Origin: Hippopus hippopus
Taxonomy: Eukaryota; Mollusca; Bivalvia; Cardiida; Cardiidae
Direction of reading: 5' to 3'
Assembly (NCBI GenBank): GCA_946811185.2
Contig: OX328106.1
Location: 30,254,426-30,318,425, forward strand
Length of the DNA stretch: 64,000 nucleotides
Part shown: positions 19,376 through 30,566 of the stretch, one piece after another
Numbering within the stretch: the first letter of the stretch is position 1
Layout: every line of letters starts with the position of its first letter
Position numbers and translations under genes: made by a program
Notes under the pieces: model-generated
Database searches by the model: none
Told to the model about the DNA's origin: nothing
The model's input: the letters and a program-made list of their open reading frames with translations, nothing else

Positions 19376-19845
19376 GTGCCCACTTGACGTCACACTTTCC
19401 TGGAATCGCTCTCTCAAAACGGAACGTTATGTTGCAGTGCTGAGGAAGTTCTGGACATCACTCGGACGATGCAGAGGGATTGATCGAGATGACCAGTGGT
19501 TCCAGCAAGATGGGGCTACCCTCAAAACATCAAATCACACCCTTGACTGGCTGAGAGAGCGATTTCAGGAAAGGCTGATCAACAGGAAGTGTGACGTCAG
19601 TTGGCACCTCTTTCACCGGACTTGAACCCCCCCAGATTTTTATCTGTAGGGGTATCTGAAGAACAATGTGTATCAAACAATCCTCAAACAGTTGGTGAAC
19701 TCAAGGCTGCAGTTGCAGGAAAAATCGAGGAAATCCCCAGAGAGGAGTGCGTGCGAGTGATTGACAATTTTGTGCAACGAATGCAAGTCTGTTTCCAATG
19801 CCGAGGAGGTCATTTGGAACATATTTTCGAGAGATCATAACTTTT
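19376..19845 (+). pseudogene. transposase remnant, middle and C-terminal parts
   Basis: The frame 19400-19620 gives RYVAVLRKFWTSLGR and DDQWFQQDGATLKTSNHTLD, where QQDGAT carries the second catalytic Asp region of DDE transposases. A neighbouring frame, 19601-19840, gives LSPDLNPP (third catalytic Asp region), NNPQTV, REECVRVIDNF and GGHLEHIFERS. A frameshift near 19600-19625 separates them, and the N-terminal DNA-binding part is missing. Confidence 0.8.
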
Positions 19846-19989
19846 GTGCAAAGCATCCTAGATTACTGAAACTTTTGGGCATAATCATACAGAAGTTCAA
19901 GTGTACAAAATTAGAATAATTTTGCTTTATTTTTGTAGGAGTAATTAAGAAGTTTATGGGCTCTGTTTTTTTGGGTCACCCTGTAAATG

Positions 19990-20188
19990 GACCATGCTCT
20001 GGAAAAAGAGGGCTTAATGCATCTCTGTGATGCATGATACCAAGAAAGTTATCACATAATTATGGATCCATAGAATCCATTTTGTATAACAACTGACTGA
20101 AATGCGAGTTACACAGACTGCGCAGGCTAACCTGGGTGAATACTTTTTGCAAATGTATTTAGCCCCCTTTTCACAGAGCATGGCTGGC
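19990..20188 (+). repeat. Family 2 element, internally deleted
   Basis: Starts GACCATGCTCTGG immediately after the mariner element and ends CACAGAGCATGGCTGG. The middle (about 60 bp) is missing relative to 11320-11580. Confidence 0.85.
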
Positions 20189-20392
20189 TCAAAAGTATTT
20201 AGAATTCTTTGTGAATACAGTCACAGCGCATAGATGTATGTTGAAGTTTTGGGTAATTCAGTGGTCAAAAACCTTTGTTTTTGACTGTTTTGATGTATGT
20301 AAAATTTCATGTTGAGCTTGGATGTTTTCAAAACAAAACTAGAGGTATTTTAATAGCCCTGAAGTTGTGTTGCATTTTATCACATAATCTAC

Positions 20393-20670
20393 CTTGTTGT
20401 CAGTGTAATATACCTATTACGAAGTTTCTTATCTTACACACATTTGAAATAAACATTGTGACATATGTGACATCATTTTATACTTCTCACAGACTAGTGA
20501 ATCTGGTTTAATTTATGGAAATTATAGGTCTGTATATGAATGGTTTTCAGTATTCTAACTTCTTAATTTTTGAAATGTTGTCATGTCATGAAAAGAATCT
20601 GACATTTATTGGCTTTTGAAGTAGGAATTTTGTAAAACTCATCTACAGAAAACTCTTACCTAGGATTGAT
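20393..20670 (+). repeat. interspersed repeat D
   Basis: TTTCTTATCTTACACAC, GACATATGTGACATCATTTT, AAAAGAATCTGACATT and GAAGTAGGAATTTTGTAAAA in the order of the other D copies. Confidence 0.8.
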
Positions 20671-20840
20671 GAACTTGATTGCCAAGGGATTTTTCCCTCT
20701 CCAACTGCTAAGAATAATTCTAAATCTGATTAAAGGAGAAAGCAGCCAGTGGCTTTAAAAGGATGTTGTGCAATGTACTGATTACATAATCTGTATGGAT
20801 ATGTGCATTGGCTGCCTTGATATTACTAAACCAATAAATC
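20671..20840 (+). mobile_element. SINE-1a fragment
   Basis: AAAGCAGCCAGTGGCTTTAA, TGTGCAATGTACTG and ACCAATAAATC at the end match the SINE-1a body, decayed. Confidence 0.55.
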
Positions 20841-21174
20841 TTCAGAATGTTACATTTTTATGAAAATAAGAAATGCTGATCATGGTTTTTCAATTTGATT
20901 GTTCAGTGTACATGTATTTCAGTTTTTTTAGTGTAAAGACTGTACCTATTTATGCATTCTTGGGCCTGTGCTTAAAATCTTAAGTTTATGATCAACTGAG
21001 CTTGTGCTCAAAATTTCATTTTCATGGATGCTCCTTTAAGTAAGACAGTGAGAAATAGTGACTGACTTTCATTTAGAGAGAAGAATGAGAGAGAAGTTCA
21101 AAACGTTAAAAAGTTGCTTTTTAAGGTGTATCACATCAAGTCTATGTAATTCTGAAAATTAATGCTCAGCTGAG
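20841..21174. other. non-coding sequence
   Basis: Two related phrases (GCTTAAAATCTTAAGTTTATG and GCTCAAAATTTCATTTTCATG type) occur about 50 bp apart at 20970-21030. Otherwise nothing. Confidence 0.3.
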
Positions 21175-21403
21175 TTAACCCTTTCACCAACAACCCCGAC
21201 TGTTAACGACCCTTGGAAGTAAAGCTTTTAAAAATATTGTGGGAAAAGGAGAAAATGCTGGTAACCAGCATTTTCTCCTTTTTCCACAATGTTTTCTATC
21301 CTATCTCACACAATTCTCACCATTTTGAGCAATACTTAATTTGTCTTCTGCAGATGCTTTCAAATTGGATTGGTCTAAAATTTTGTCGTTTGGTAGAGTT
21401 TAA
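21175..21403 (+). mobile_element. P-MITE, full-length copy
   Basis: 229 bp, TTAACCCTTTCACCAAC to GTTTGGTAGAGTTTAA; perfect inner hairpin around 21240-21285. Confidence 0.93.
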
Positions 21404-21483
21404 GCATGAAAAATGTTTTATAAGCACCTACGTTGCATTTCGTTTTATCTTGACTTTCTTTTCAAGTCTGTTTGCTTTCCTCT

Positions 21484-21635
21484 TTAACTCTTTATCAAAC
21501 AACGAAATTTTTGACTGAACCAAATGGAAAGCATTTGCAAAAGACAAATTAAATGTTGTTAAACTGATGATTTCTGTCTCTGATAGGGTCGAAAACATAG
21601 TGTGAAAAGGAGGAAATGCTAGTGATCAGGTAACT
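21484..21635 (-). mobile_element. P-MITE, truncated at hairpin
   Basis: TTAACTCTTTATCAAACAAC to GGAGGAAATGCTAGTGATCA; the right half is absent. Confidence 0.8.
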
Positions 21636-21766
21636 AGTCTTTGGAATTTAGAATTAAAGTTGAATCTAGAGGGACTGGTAGAGGTGCCCATTGCCATCCC
21701 ACACCCCATCCAAAGTGGTGAGAGAAGAGTGAATGGTGCCATGATGATAGTCCTCATCTTAGAATT

Positions 21767-21991
21767 TTACTCTTTACCGTACAAGCTCGACTTTTAATAA
21801 CCCTGAGAAAGAACCCTTTTGACATCATTGTTGAAAAAGGAGAAAATGCTGGTAACCAGTATTTTCCCCTTTTCCCACAATGTTTTCTACCCTTCCCTGG
21901 AAAAATTTCAATTGTTCAGTCACATTTATTCCGTCATCTGCAGATGCTTTCGATTTGGACAAAAAAAAATTGTTGTTTGATAAAGAGTTAC
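21767..21991 (+). mobile_element. P-MITE, full-length copy
   Basis: ACTCTTTACCGTACAAG to TTTGATAAAGAGTTA; the hairpin has a few mismatches. Confidence 0.9.
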
Positions 21992-22187
21992 CGGTAAAAA
22001 TACATGCATGGTGTGTTATCAACACAGCCAGTGTGGCAGTTACTGTATTTACATGTATTTAAATAGTCTCAAACTGTATTGTGAATCTCTGTTATATTTA
22101 CATCATTTGACCCCGAAAAACAAATGTTCTTGTGGGTATATGAGAATCAGCCTGTCTCTCATTCATTGGGCTTTTACATAAATAATT

Positions 22188-22619
22188 GAGTAGTGCCCTG
22201 TGCATAGGGGCTTAACCCTTTACTACATAATGCTGACTTTTAACGACTCTGGGAAAGAAGGCTTTTGAAAACATCATGGGAAAAAGAGAAAATGCTGGTA
22301 ACCAGCATTTTCCCCTTTTCCCACTATGTTTTCTACCCTATCAAAGAAAATTTACACCATTTGAGCCACAATGAAATTGTTGTCTGCAAATGCTTTTAAT
22401 TTGGATAAGGCTAAAATTTTGTTGTCTAGTAAAGGGTTAATGCATCTGCAAAAAGTATCAACCCAGGTCAGCCTGGGCAGTTGCTATTGGTCAATTTTTG
22501 CATGTCAAAAGACTAGTCTATCTCATGATTCAGTCGGTTTTAGACAAAATGGATTTTATGGATCTGTAATTATGTAATAACTTGCATGGTAAACCAACTT
22601 TTTGCCAGAGCATTGCTCA
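22188..22619 (-). repeat. Family 2 element hosting a P-MITE
   Basis: The stub GAGTAGTGCCCTGTGCATAG at 22188-22207 is followed by GGGGC, the MITE, and then TTAATGCATCTGCAAAAAG, CAGGTCAGCCTGGGCAG and AGAGCATTGCTC. Orientation is opposite to 11320-11580. Confidence 0.85.
22212..22440 (+). mobile_element. P-MITE inserted in family 2 TTAA
   Basis: 229 bp. Both TTAA copies abut family 2 sequence (GGGGC on the left, TGCATCTGC on the right), an unambiguous insertion into a known target. Confidence 0.95.
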
Positions 22620-22773
22620 TATGTTTTTTTTTTACAGACCTCCCATAAAGATTTTGCTGTCATTTTTTTGAGATTTTTTTCCACAACAACTAATCAGAAA
22701 ATGTAGGTGCAGTGAGGTAATTTCTGTTGACAGAGTTACTCTATACCAGGAAATGGCATTCTGGAATCTTTCA

Positions 22774-23040
22774 TATGACTTGCAACACTCGAAAAGGGGC
22801 TTTCGGACATTTGTGTAAAGTGTTGTCTCGGATTAGCCTGTGCAGTCCGTGCAGGCTAATCCGAAACGACACTTTCTGTTTTTATGTAATTTTCTGTTTT
22901 GCGCAAGTCTACTGTAGTACAAAATCAAATGTAGTCGTAAAGTGCCATCTCGGATTAGCCTGCGCAGACTGCGCAGGCTGATCCGAGACGACACTTTACG
23001 CAAATATCCGAATGCCCCTTTTCACGTGTTGCAAGCCATA
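22774..23040. repeat. TATGGCTTGCAACACG inverted-repeat element (family 3)
   Basis: 267 bp with inverted ends (TATGACTTGCAACACTCG / CGTGTTGCAAGCCATA). It contains two inner palindromes of the form GATTAGCCTGCGCAG..CTGCGCAGGCTGATCC, so it folds into a clover of hairpins. Confidence 0.9.
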
Positions 23041-23186
23041 TTAAAAGCTTTTGCAGGAGACAAATTGAGCCTAGCTCATGTGACGGAGTTTGCCTTGGAA
23101 AAGACATAAAAAATTTGTGGTAAAAGGAGAAAATGCTGGTTACAAGCATTTTCTAGAGCGTTATTTCTCTGGTTCATGAAAAGTCA
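23041..23186 (-). mobile_element. P-MITE, truncated copy
   Basis: AAAAGCTTTTGCAGGAGAC, GGAGAAAATGCTGGTTAC, AGCATTTTCTAGAGCG, then a decayed right end; abuts the family 3 element. Confidence 0.7.
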
Positions 23187-23521
23187 TTTTTGCCATGAAA
23201 ACATTTGGCATGGGTATTCAGTCTCTATTTGTGGTAGTTCTGCCTTTATCTGTCCTCTGAGACCAACATGACCTGAATGTTAATTTTACTTGTGATATTT
23301 TAATTGTGATAAAAATGAAGAGGAGTTAGTCTTCTTTTTTCTTGAGCCTGTACAGTCTGTGTTTTTATTTATTTTGCCTTTTGGTGATTTGTATGTAGCT
23401 CCAGCTGAAAGTAAGCAATGGCCTTTATTTTCTGTTATTTTCTCTGTTACACTTTTGGCATAATTTTTCTTTCTTTGTCAGTGCACAGGGCCATCATTGA
23501 CCTCTCCATATAATATTATAT
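23187..23521. other. non-coding sequence
   Basis: No repeat or coding signal recognised. Confidence 0.3.
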
Positions 23522-23741
23522 TTAACCTTTACCACACAATGCCAATTTTTAACGACCTTGAGAAAGAAGACTTGAAAACATTGTAGGACAAGGAGAAAAT
23601 GCTGGTAAGCAGCATTTTCTCCTTGTCCCACAATGTTTTCTACCCTATCAACTTTAACAATTTAAGCCACATTAAATTTTGAGTCAGCATATGCTTTAGG
23701 TTTGGACAGGTCTAAAATTTTGTTGTGTGGTAGAGAGTTAA
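23522..23741 (+). mobile_element. P-MITE, near full-length copy
   Basis: TTAACCTTTACCACACAATG to GTGTGGTAGAGAGTTAA; perfect hairpin GGAGAAAATGCTGGTAAGCA around 23590. Confidence 0.92.
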
Positions 23742-23982
23742 GTAATTTCATGTTGGCTCAGTTACGGATCAGAGGTCTGTGGTTTTGGCCTTGGACCTAT
23801 AACTTGGTTTCTTTTTGGCAAATACCTCATACTTCAAACTTGGCCGGTACAAAATTACTTGATTAATGGCAATTTTATTAATTAACAGCTATTTTTATTC
23901 TCCATTTTGGATTTGATATTTACCGAGTCATATGGTTGAGATCTTCTCATATTGGCCCAGTTTACTGATATTAGCGGAGTTT

Positions 23983-24199
23983 AAGTTTAAACATATTAAT
24001 TTTACATCAAATGAGAAACAAGTTCTTACAACTTATACTAATCTCTCTCGATTCTGCTTCCTGGGAACTACACCAGTACTCGTGCCGAATGTGTGGGCCA
24101 ATGAAAAATCCCAAAGTTGACACCCCCTCCCAGGTATCGAACTCAGGACCTTATGGTAACAAGTCCGATGCTCTACCTCACAACCACGGACACCAGCTC
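23983..24199 (-). mobile_element. SINE-3, full copy
   Basis: Minus strand: tRNA-like head (GTGAGGTAGAGCATCGGACT, B box GAGTTCGATACC), then TTTGGGATTTTTCATTGG, ATTCGGCACGAGTACTGG, ATCGAGAGAGATTAGTATAA and AATATGTTTAAACTT. It shares its body with 12591-12770. Confidence 0.85.
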
Positions 24200-24309
24200 A
24201 GTTTGTCATTTAGTATTCAACCCACAGTTTTTGTCATATCAATGCAACAAAATGGTTTGTTAATTGATTATGTATCTTATGTATATATTGAGAGTATAGC
24301 TTTATTATA

Positions 24310-25257
24310 CAGTCAAACTTCGGTGGCTCGAATAAGGGTAATTTCGAATACCAAAGAAAGCTCGAATAGCGATATCGGTCCTGGCAAAATCTCTATATAA
24401 TTCATATTGTTCTACCTCGGAAGGCTCGCACAACCCTTAATTGGAACTTTCGAACACATATCACGGTCCCCTCATTCACTTTCCTGTGTGTTTTACCTCT
24501 CAGAAGTCGAACAAAGGGTTAGTTAACATTTAGGCGTTGGGTTTCACACCTACATTGTTAACTGGATACGCCGGTAATCGACTGTCAAATATTGGATAAC
24601 GTGCATGTTTTTAACACTTACTGTAAAATATACACACTTGCTCAAGGTGTCAATTACAAATTGTTTCGCCATGATTGAATAATCCCTTTGTTTTTATTAT
24701 TTTGTTTTTCGAGCTTGTTGACCTGAAGTAGTAGTCAAGTCATTTTTGTAATGCTATGTTTGCCTGAAGAGTATTGCTTTTCAACAAATTAGGTTTTAAT
24801 AACCGCAACTGTGATCTTAATCCGCATATGTAGCGTTGATAGAAGTTATAATTAGAGCATAAACAAGGTGATGTTTCGCTCTCAATATCTGCAAATGTCT
24901 TTTTTTTTTCTGATAAAATGGCTCTTAGATATGTGCAAAGAAAATGACCACAGGAATCGGCCGTTTAACTGGTGAAAATTGCTTTCTTTCGGCCAAAATG
25001 GATACTCTCTAACAGAACATTAATAATTCGGCCAAAAACAAGCTATTTTCAACATTTAGACAGCCAATTCCTGTAAAATGACAAAGGTATGTGGTGCATT
25101 CTGTGTGACCAAATACAAAAGTTATAAAGACGCAATAAGAATATGTGTAACTCGTTCACTGACTACTTCATACCTTGATATAGGGATCTGTGGAACTACC
25201 GATATTTCGAACAAATTACCAAGTCCAAGGGGTGTTCGAGCCACCAAAGTTTGACTG
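24310..25257. mobile_element. pogo/Tigger-like non-autonomous element
   Basis: 948 bp flanked by TA. Ends are CAGTCAAACTTCGGTGGCTC and, inverted, CAGTCAAACTTTGGTGGCTC, followed by internal TCGAA-rich sequence (AATTTCGAATACC, GCTCGAATAGC). TA duplication and CAGTC-A3-CYTCG ends fit pogo-type Tc1/mariner MITEs. No transposase frame. Confidence 0.85.
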
Positions 25258-25274
25258 TATTTGTATACAAATCT

Positions 25275-25560
25275 CAGCTCAAGCTATTTTTGAAGAATTC
25301 ATACAGGTATTGCCATAGCCCTGTTGTTGTCTGCGTCATCCTTGCCATTATGCATAAACTTTGACATTTTTCTCTTGTTGCAAAAGCTATTTACTTCAAA
25401 CTCAGACCAGCTGCTAACAACCAAAAGGGAAACCAATACCAGGAGAGCATTCAATCCTCAAAATATGACTGAGCAAGTTATACCCCTTTCTCCACTCAGA
25501 ATTTTCACTGAAAGAGCACCTTCAGCCTAGCATTGGCTTCAGCATGCAGTGGTCATGTTT
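25275..25560 (+). repeat. interspersed repeat E
   Basis: Ordered phrases AAACTTTGACATTTT, TACTTCAAACTCAGACCAG, AACCAAAAGGGAAACC, AAGTTATACCCCTTTCTCC, AGAATTTTCACTGAAAG and TTCAGCATGCAG recur at 25.8, 27.1 and 35.2 kb. Confidence 0.8.
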
Positions 25561-25789
25561 TATTTTGTTTCAAATTATATTTTTTGCAGTATATGTTACC
25601 TGGGTTGTGATATTACGATTGAATTAGGGTAGTGAAACCTCTTGAGTGCCAGGACAGCCTTAATTGTTTTGGTAGACAGTGTAGAGAAAGAGCAGATTAT
25701 GCAGACTATAGTCACTGTCCAATTCTATGAAATATGACGACCAATAAAATTAGATTGAGAAGGATACAAGTTTGCATTGTAACAATTTA

Positions 25790-26030
25790 TTTATTAGCTT
25801 GACTGTTTTCGAAGAAAGCAATGAGGTAATGTCATAGCCCTGTCATTGTCCTGCAAAAACTTTGACATTTTATAATATCTGTCATTACTAAATATATTTA
25901 TTTCAAACTCAGACTAGTTTTTAACTATCAAAAGGGGAACCCATACCATCGCAGCAGCTAACCATCAAAATATGTTTGACACAGTTATGCCCCTTTTTAA
26001 CTTAAAATTTTCACTGAAAATCAATCAGTC
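25790..26030 (+). repeat. interspersed repeat E
   Basis: Copy with TTTCGAAGAAAGCAATGAGG, AAAAACTTTGACATTTTATA, ATCAAAAGGGGAACCC and ATTTTCACTGAAAATCAATC; it ends where a P-MITE begins. Confidence 0.8.
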
Positions 26031-26032
26031 AT

Positions 26033-26260
26033 TTACTCTTTACCACACAATCCCAAGTTTTAACGACCCTGAGGAAATAGCCTTTTGAAAACCATGTTGG
26101 AAAAGGAGAAAATGCTGGTAACCGGCATTTTCTCCTTTTCCAAGAAGGTTTTCTACACTTTCACAGACAATTACCATCATTTAAGTTGCATCTTGTTTAT
26201 CGTCTGCACAGACTTTCAATTTGGACAAATGTAAAATTTTGTCGTTCGGTAAAGAGTTAA
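26033..26260 (+). mobile_element. P-MITE, full-length copy
   Basis: TTACTCTTTACCACACAATC to GTTCGGTAAAGAGTTAA, hairpin GGAGAAAATGCTGGTAACCG with one mismatch. Confidence 0.92.
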
Positions 26261-26607
26261 AGCATCTGCACCCAATCATTGGCAGCTGCATGCTGATCTC
26301 TTGTTCTTTTCAAGAAAGTGTTGTTGCCATATTTTATATCTATTTTGTATATGTCAATTTAATGCCATCAGAAAAGAGCATATATGTTGCCATCTTTTAT
26401 GTTATTTGTCTAAAACACCAAATATGAGCCAATACTAAACAGTATATAGTTGGACATATCACCAGCAAATGCATGTGACATGAAGGAAGAGTATTTGTGG
26501 AAAAAATAGTGTTCTTAGTTTTAACAAATAATTTCCTAAAGTATCAAAGGGAAAAAAAGTCAACTTATTCATGGAAGTGATGGCCCCTTTTCCCTATAGT
26601 TGCCAAT

Positions 26608-26822
26608 TAACTCTTGACAAAAGTTTAGACTTGTTTAAGTTGAAAGCATTGCACATAACATGTCAAATGTAGCTTAAACTCATTGATTTTATCTTTGAAA
26701 GGGAATAACATGTCAGAAAAGGAGAAATACTGGCTTCCAGCACTTTCTTCTTTTTACAGGTTATGTTTTCAAAGACATTCCTCATCTTGTTTGTTAAAAG
26801 TGGGAACATTATAGTCTAGGGT
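26608..26822 (-). mobile_element. P-MITE, diverged
   Basis: TTAACTCTTGACAAAAG, GTTTAAGTTGAAAGC, decayed hairpin and ATTATAGTCTAGGGTTA. Confidence 0.75.
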
Positions 26823-27039
26823 TATTATTGCTTATCACGCTGTATAGCCATAATATATAAATGATTTGCTTAATTATGTATTTCAAAGTTCTGTTTTTTG
26901 TTTTTAGTATTTCATTAATTGATAAGTATTAATTTTTTAGTCTTGGATCTACAGCATAACCCATTACTTTACAAGCAGTTTTGTTTTTTGTAGATAAGGC
27001 ATGTGTGATGGGGAAAACTTATTTATCACATAAGTACCC

Positions 27040-27510
27040 TCATTAGCTCAGCTGTTTTCAAAGAAAACGTCCGGATTGTAACCCTGACTTTGTCATTGTC
27101 TGCATCAGCGTCAGCGTCCTTGTCATCATCGTCTGCATTATTGTGCAAAATCTGTGACATTGTTTAACATCTCTGTCATTACTGAAGATACTTATTCCAA
27201 ACTTTGACAAGTTACTGACTACCAAAAGGGGAAACTTTGACATTTTCAAAAACTTTAATATTTTATAATATCTCTGCCATTACTGAAGATATTTTCTTTA
27301 AACTTTGACAATTTGCGGACTATCAAAAGGGGAATCCATACAACAATGGTAGGTAACCATCAAAATCTTTTTTACACAGTTATGCCCCATTTTCAACTTC
27401 GAATTTTCACTGGAAATCAAGCAACTGCAGCTGAGCATTGGCACCCGCAGGAGATGCTCTCCCGATACAGCCATTACAAATTTTCTTGTCTCATACAGTC
27501 ATGTTTGAGA
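27040..27510 (+). repeat. interspersed repeat E, with internal duplication
   Basis: AGCTCAGCTGTTTTCAAAG, ATCTCTGTCATTACTGAAG and ATCTCTGCCATTACTGAAG (the inner segment is present twice), ATCAAAAGGGGAATCC, ACACAGTTATGCCCC and GAGATGCTCTCCCG. Confidence 0.85.
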
Positions 27511-27689
27511 TAATAGCCCTGTATGTGGTCTGTGCTGTGTATTTATATGCCTCATTTCGTAAAGGTTCTTTACCCAGATTTCTCTTCGAAATCAACAGTC
27601 AAATTGATCATACTGACAAAACTGCACATTTCATGATCTTAACATTAAAAAGATAAATCATCTACACAAGTTTCTTTGCGACAATTTTC

Positions 27690-28805
27690 AGCTACACTGG
27701 CCGAAGGCCAGTGGGCTTATGCCATGGCCTGGTGTCCGTCTTGCGTCAGAGGGTGCGTGCGTGTGTCCGTCCGTCTGTGAGTGTCTTAACTTTTATTTCA
27801 AACATCTTCTCTGAAACTACCCATCCAATTTTGATGAAACTTCACAGAAATGATCCTGCCATGGTCCTCTTCAGAATTTATCAAAAGAATTTGATTCCTT
27901 CAAAAACTCTGGTTTTTCCATGGCAACAAAACTGAAAAATATTGAAAATCTTTGAAAATCTTCTTGTCTGAAACCACAAGGCCTAGGGCTACCAAATTTT
28001 GCATGTAGCTTTATGTAGTGGACCTCTACCAAGTTTCTTCAAATTATAGCCCTGGGGTCAAATTTGGCCCCGCCCCAGGCGTCACAAGTTTTATATGGGC
28101 TTATATAGAGAAAACTTTAAAAATCTTCTGGTACATAGCCATAAGGCCTAGGGCTCCCAAATTTTGCATGTAGCTTTATCTAGTAGGCGTCTACCAAGAA
28201 GGTCCAAATTATAGCCCTGGAGTCAAATGTGGCCCCGTCCCGGGGGTCACAAGTTTACATGGGTTTATATAGGGAAAACTTTAAAAATCTTCTGGTACAT
28301 AGCCACAAGGCCTAGGGCTACCACATTTTGCATGTAACTTTATCTAGTTGGCCTCTACCAGGAGGGCCCAAATTATAGCCCTGGGGTCAAGTTTGGCCCC
28401 ACCCCAGGGGTCGTAAGTTTTTCATGGGCTAATATAGTGAAAACTTTATAAATATTCTTGTTACTAACCATAAGACCTAGGGTACTAAATTTAGCCCTGT
28501 CTCAGGGGTCTCATGTTTTACAGGGCCTTTTATTGAGGAAATTTTGAAAATCTTGTTTATAACCACACATTCTAGACTTGTATTATATGGTATGGGGCTT
28601 TATCTTGTGGACCTCCACCAGGGTTCAAGTAATTATAGCTCTGTGGTCAAAAATGGCTTTGCCCTGGGGTCATAACTTTCTCATAGGATTTTATAGAAAA
28701 AATGTCTTCTAGTTTGAAACCCATTGGCCAAGTATTTTAATGTTTGGCTTGTAGTGTATTTACTTATTAGCCAGTGGAGCGATACAGGGCCATCATGGCC
28801 TTCTT
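27690..28805 (+). repeat. tandem-repeat element, ~160-bp units
   Basis: Head CTGGCCGAAGGCCAGTG (a hairpin) and GTCCGTC run, then about five units carrying AAGGCCTAGGGCTACCAAAT, TTTTGCATGTAGCTTTAT and AATTATAGCCCTGGGGTC. The tail is CCAGTGGAGCGATACAGGGC. The same architecture, more decayed, follows at 29341-30306. Function unknown. Confidence 0.88.
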
Positions 28806-28859
28806 GTTTGTCTATGATGTACTCAAGTATCAAAAGAAGCTACTAGGTTCCATATAAAT

Positions 28860-29020
28860 TTCAGTACACAAATACATTGGCCTATGTTTTAACATGAACT
28901 ATAACTCTTGAGATACAGTTATGCGATAAAAAGAATCTAACACTCATCGGCATTTAAAGCAAAATTCTATAAAACTCAATGACAGTAAAATGCTAATAAA
29001 CTCACCAAAGACACTTACTA
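28860..29020 (+). repeat. repeat D fragment
   Basis: ACAGTTATGCGATAAAAAGA, ATCTAACACTCATC and AAAACTCAATGACAG correspond to the 3' half of repeat D. Confidence 0.6.
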
Positions 29021-29340
29021 ACTTTTTCTCTAAACTCATTTGATAATTATTTTGTCTGAAGTGAGAACTCGTGTCAGATCCTATATGTCTGTTTTAAAAC
29101 ATCTACTAAAGTTTGATATTAAAATTTTATTCAATCACATAAACATGCCCTAGCCATATTTTTACTCTATATAAGTTATTGTGTAATATGAAAAACTTAC
29201 GCTATTTTCATTACAAAATAAGTAGTTAATTTCCTTTGGATAAAGTTTTACATCAAAATACAATTGGTGAAAATAAGTTTTAGAGAAAAAATCAGTAGTT
29301 AATAATGAATAAAAGTATTCCACCAAATATAGTTTTTAAA
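29021..29340. other. AT-rich non-coding sequence
   Basis: No feature recognised. Confidence 0.3.
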
Positions 29341-30306
29341 TCTACTGGCCAAGAACTAGCTGCTTATGTCATGGGCAATGTTCAATGACTGTATGTGTGT
29401 GAATCCATGCATGTGTGCCTTAACTTTTATTATAAACCTCTTCTCTGTAATTACCTATCAAGGTTTGACAGAACTTCACAAAAATGATCTTGCCATGGTC
29501 CTCCTCAGAATCCTTTCAAGGAATTTAATTTCGCTAAATACTCCACTTGCTGTGGCATCCAAACTGGAAAAGACATAAATCTTTAAAATTTTCTTCACAA
29601 AAACTGTAGGTTGGATTACTATACAAATTAGTCATAACGAGTAAGTGGTGGACATATACCAAATTCTTGATATCAGTTTGATCCGGCAAGAGCATGGCTA
29701 CAGAGAGCTTGAATTTTTAGTGATAAAAAGCTTTAGTTATACTTGTAATGATGAAGTTAAATTAACCCTGATTTGTCATTACAGATAGTTTGACTAAATG
29801 ACCATTTACCTCCCTTCATTATTATATTATTTTATTAGATGGTTCGTATTGTATATTCAAGTTTTCTAGGTATACAAGGTTTAGTTTTAAGATAAACTGG
29901 TTTATTTTGATGTTAAAGGTCATGCTCAGAGATGTCTTAGCATGAACTGAGGTTTGTATTATTGTATTTTTTGATCCAAAACTTTACCATTTATGGTAAA
30001 GAAAAAAGTTTTTCTGCAAATAAATTTTTTGGAAACCTTCTTTTGGTCATAATACTCTTTGTCAGACTTCATCGATGTTTGGTATGAATAATACTCAATT
30101 AGACCTGCTTGCTTTCATTGACATTATCTTGGCTAGGAAAAAAAAAACAAACAAAGATTTTTGTTTTGGATATTGGCCTTTTTTTCTTTGAAATGTTTTG
30201 CTATAGAAATCTCTTATAGTTTAATGACTGTCAATAGCAATTATGTGTATGGGACATTTTAGTAATTAGGGAGTGGAGTGATATAGGGCCAGTGTGGCCC
30301 TCTTGT
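29341..30306 (+). repeat. decayed second copy of the 27.7-kb element
   Basis: ACTGGCCAAGAACTAGC, TTAACTTTTATTATAAACCT, GATCTTGCCATGGTCCTC and the tail GGGAGTGGAGTGATATAGGG match 27690-28805; the middle units are largely unrecognisable. Confidence 0.7.
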
Positions 30307-30566
30307 GTCACTTCTGTGCTTGTAGCATTATCTACACAATACTTTAAGATGCCACTAATAAGAATAAGCAACGACTGTGCTATGTGTAAAGGAAAGGAAA
30401 ATACTTCTCTTGAATGATAATGGAAAACATTGTGAGAATAGAGTTATCGATTTCTGAAAGCAGCATCTGTTTTTCCCACAATGCTCTCAGAAGCTGTCAA
30501 ATGCAATGTTCTCAAAAACTGTCAAATGTATCAGTGTGAAAAGTTGTCCTATAATAGTTGGTGACT

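Larger units (their letters stand above)
19004..19983. mobile_element. Tc1/mariner-type element, rearranged
   Basis: 980 bp flanked by TA (19002, 19984) with ends CAGGGTGACCCAAAAAAA and TTTTTTTGGGTCACCCTG. Both ends encode the same C-terminal transposase piece in opposite directions, so the element is an inverted, partly duplicated derivative. It cannot encode an intact transposase. Confidence 0.85.

Noticed and set aside
24011..24400. 129-codon frame
   Set aside because: It spans a SINE-3 copy on the opposite strand and the tip of the pogo-like element; composition is not protein-like.
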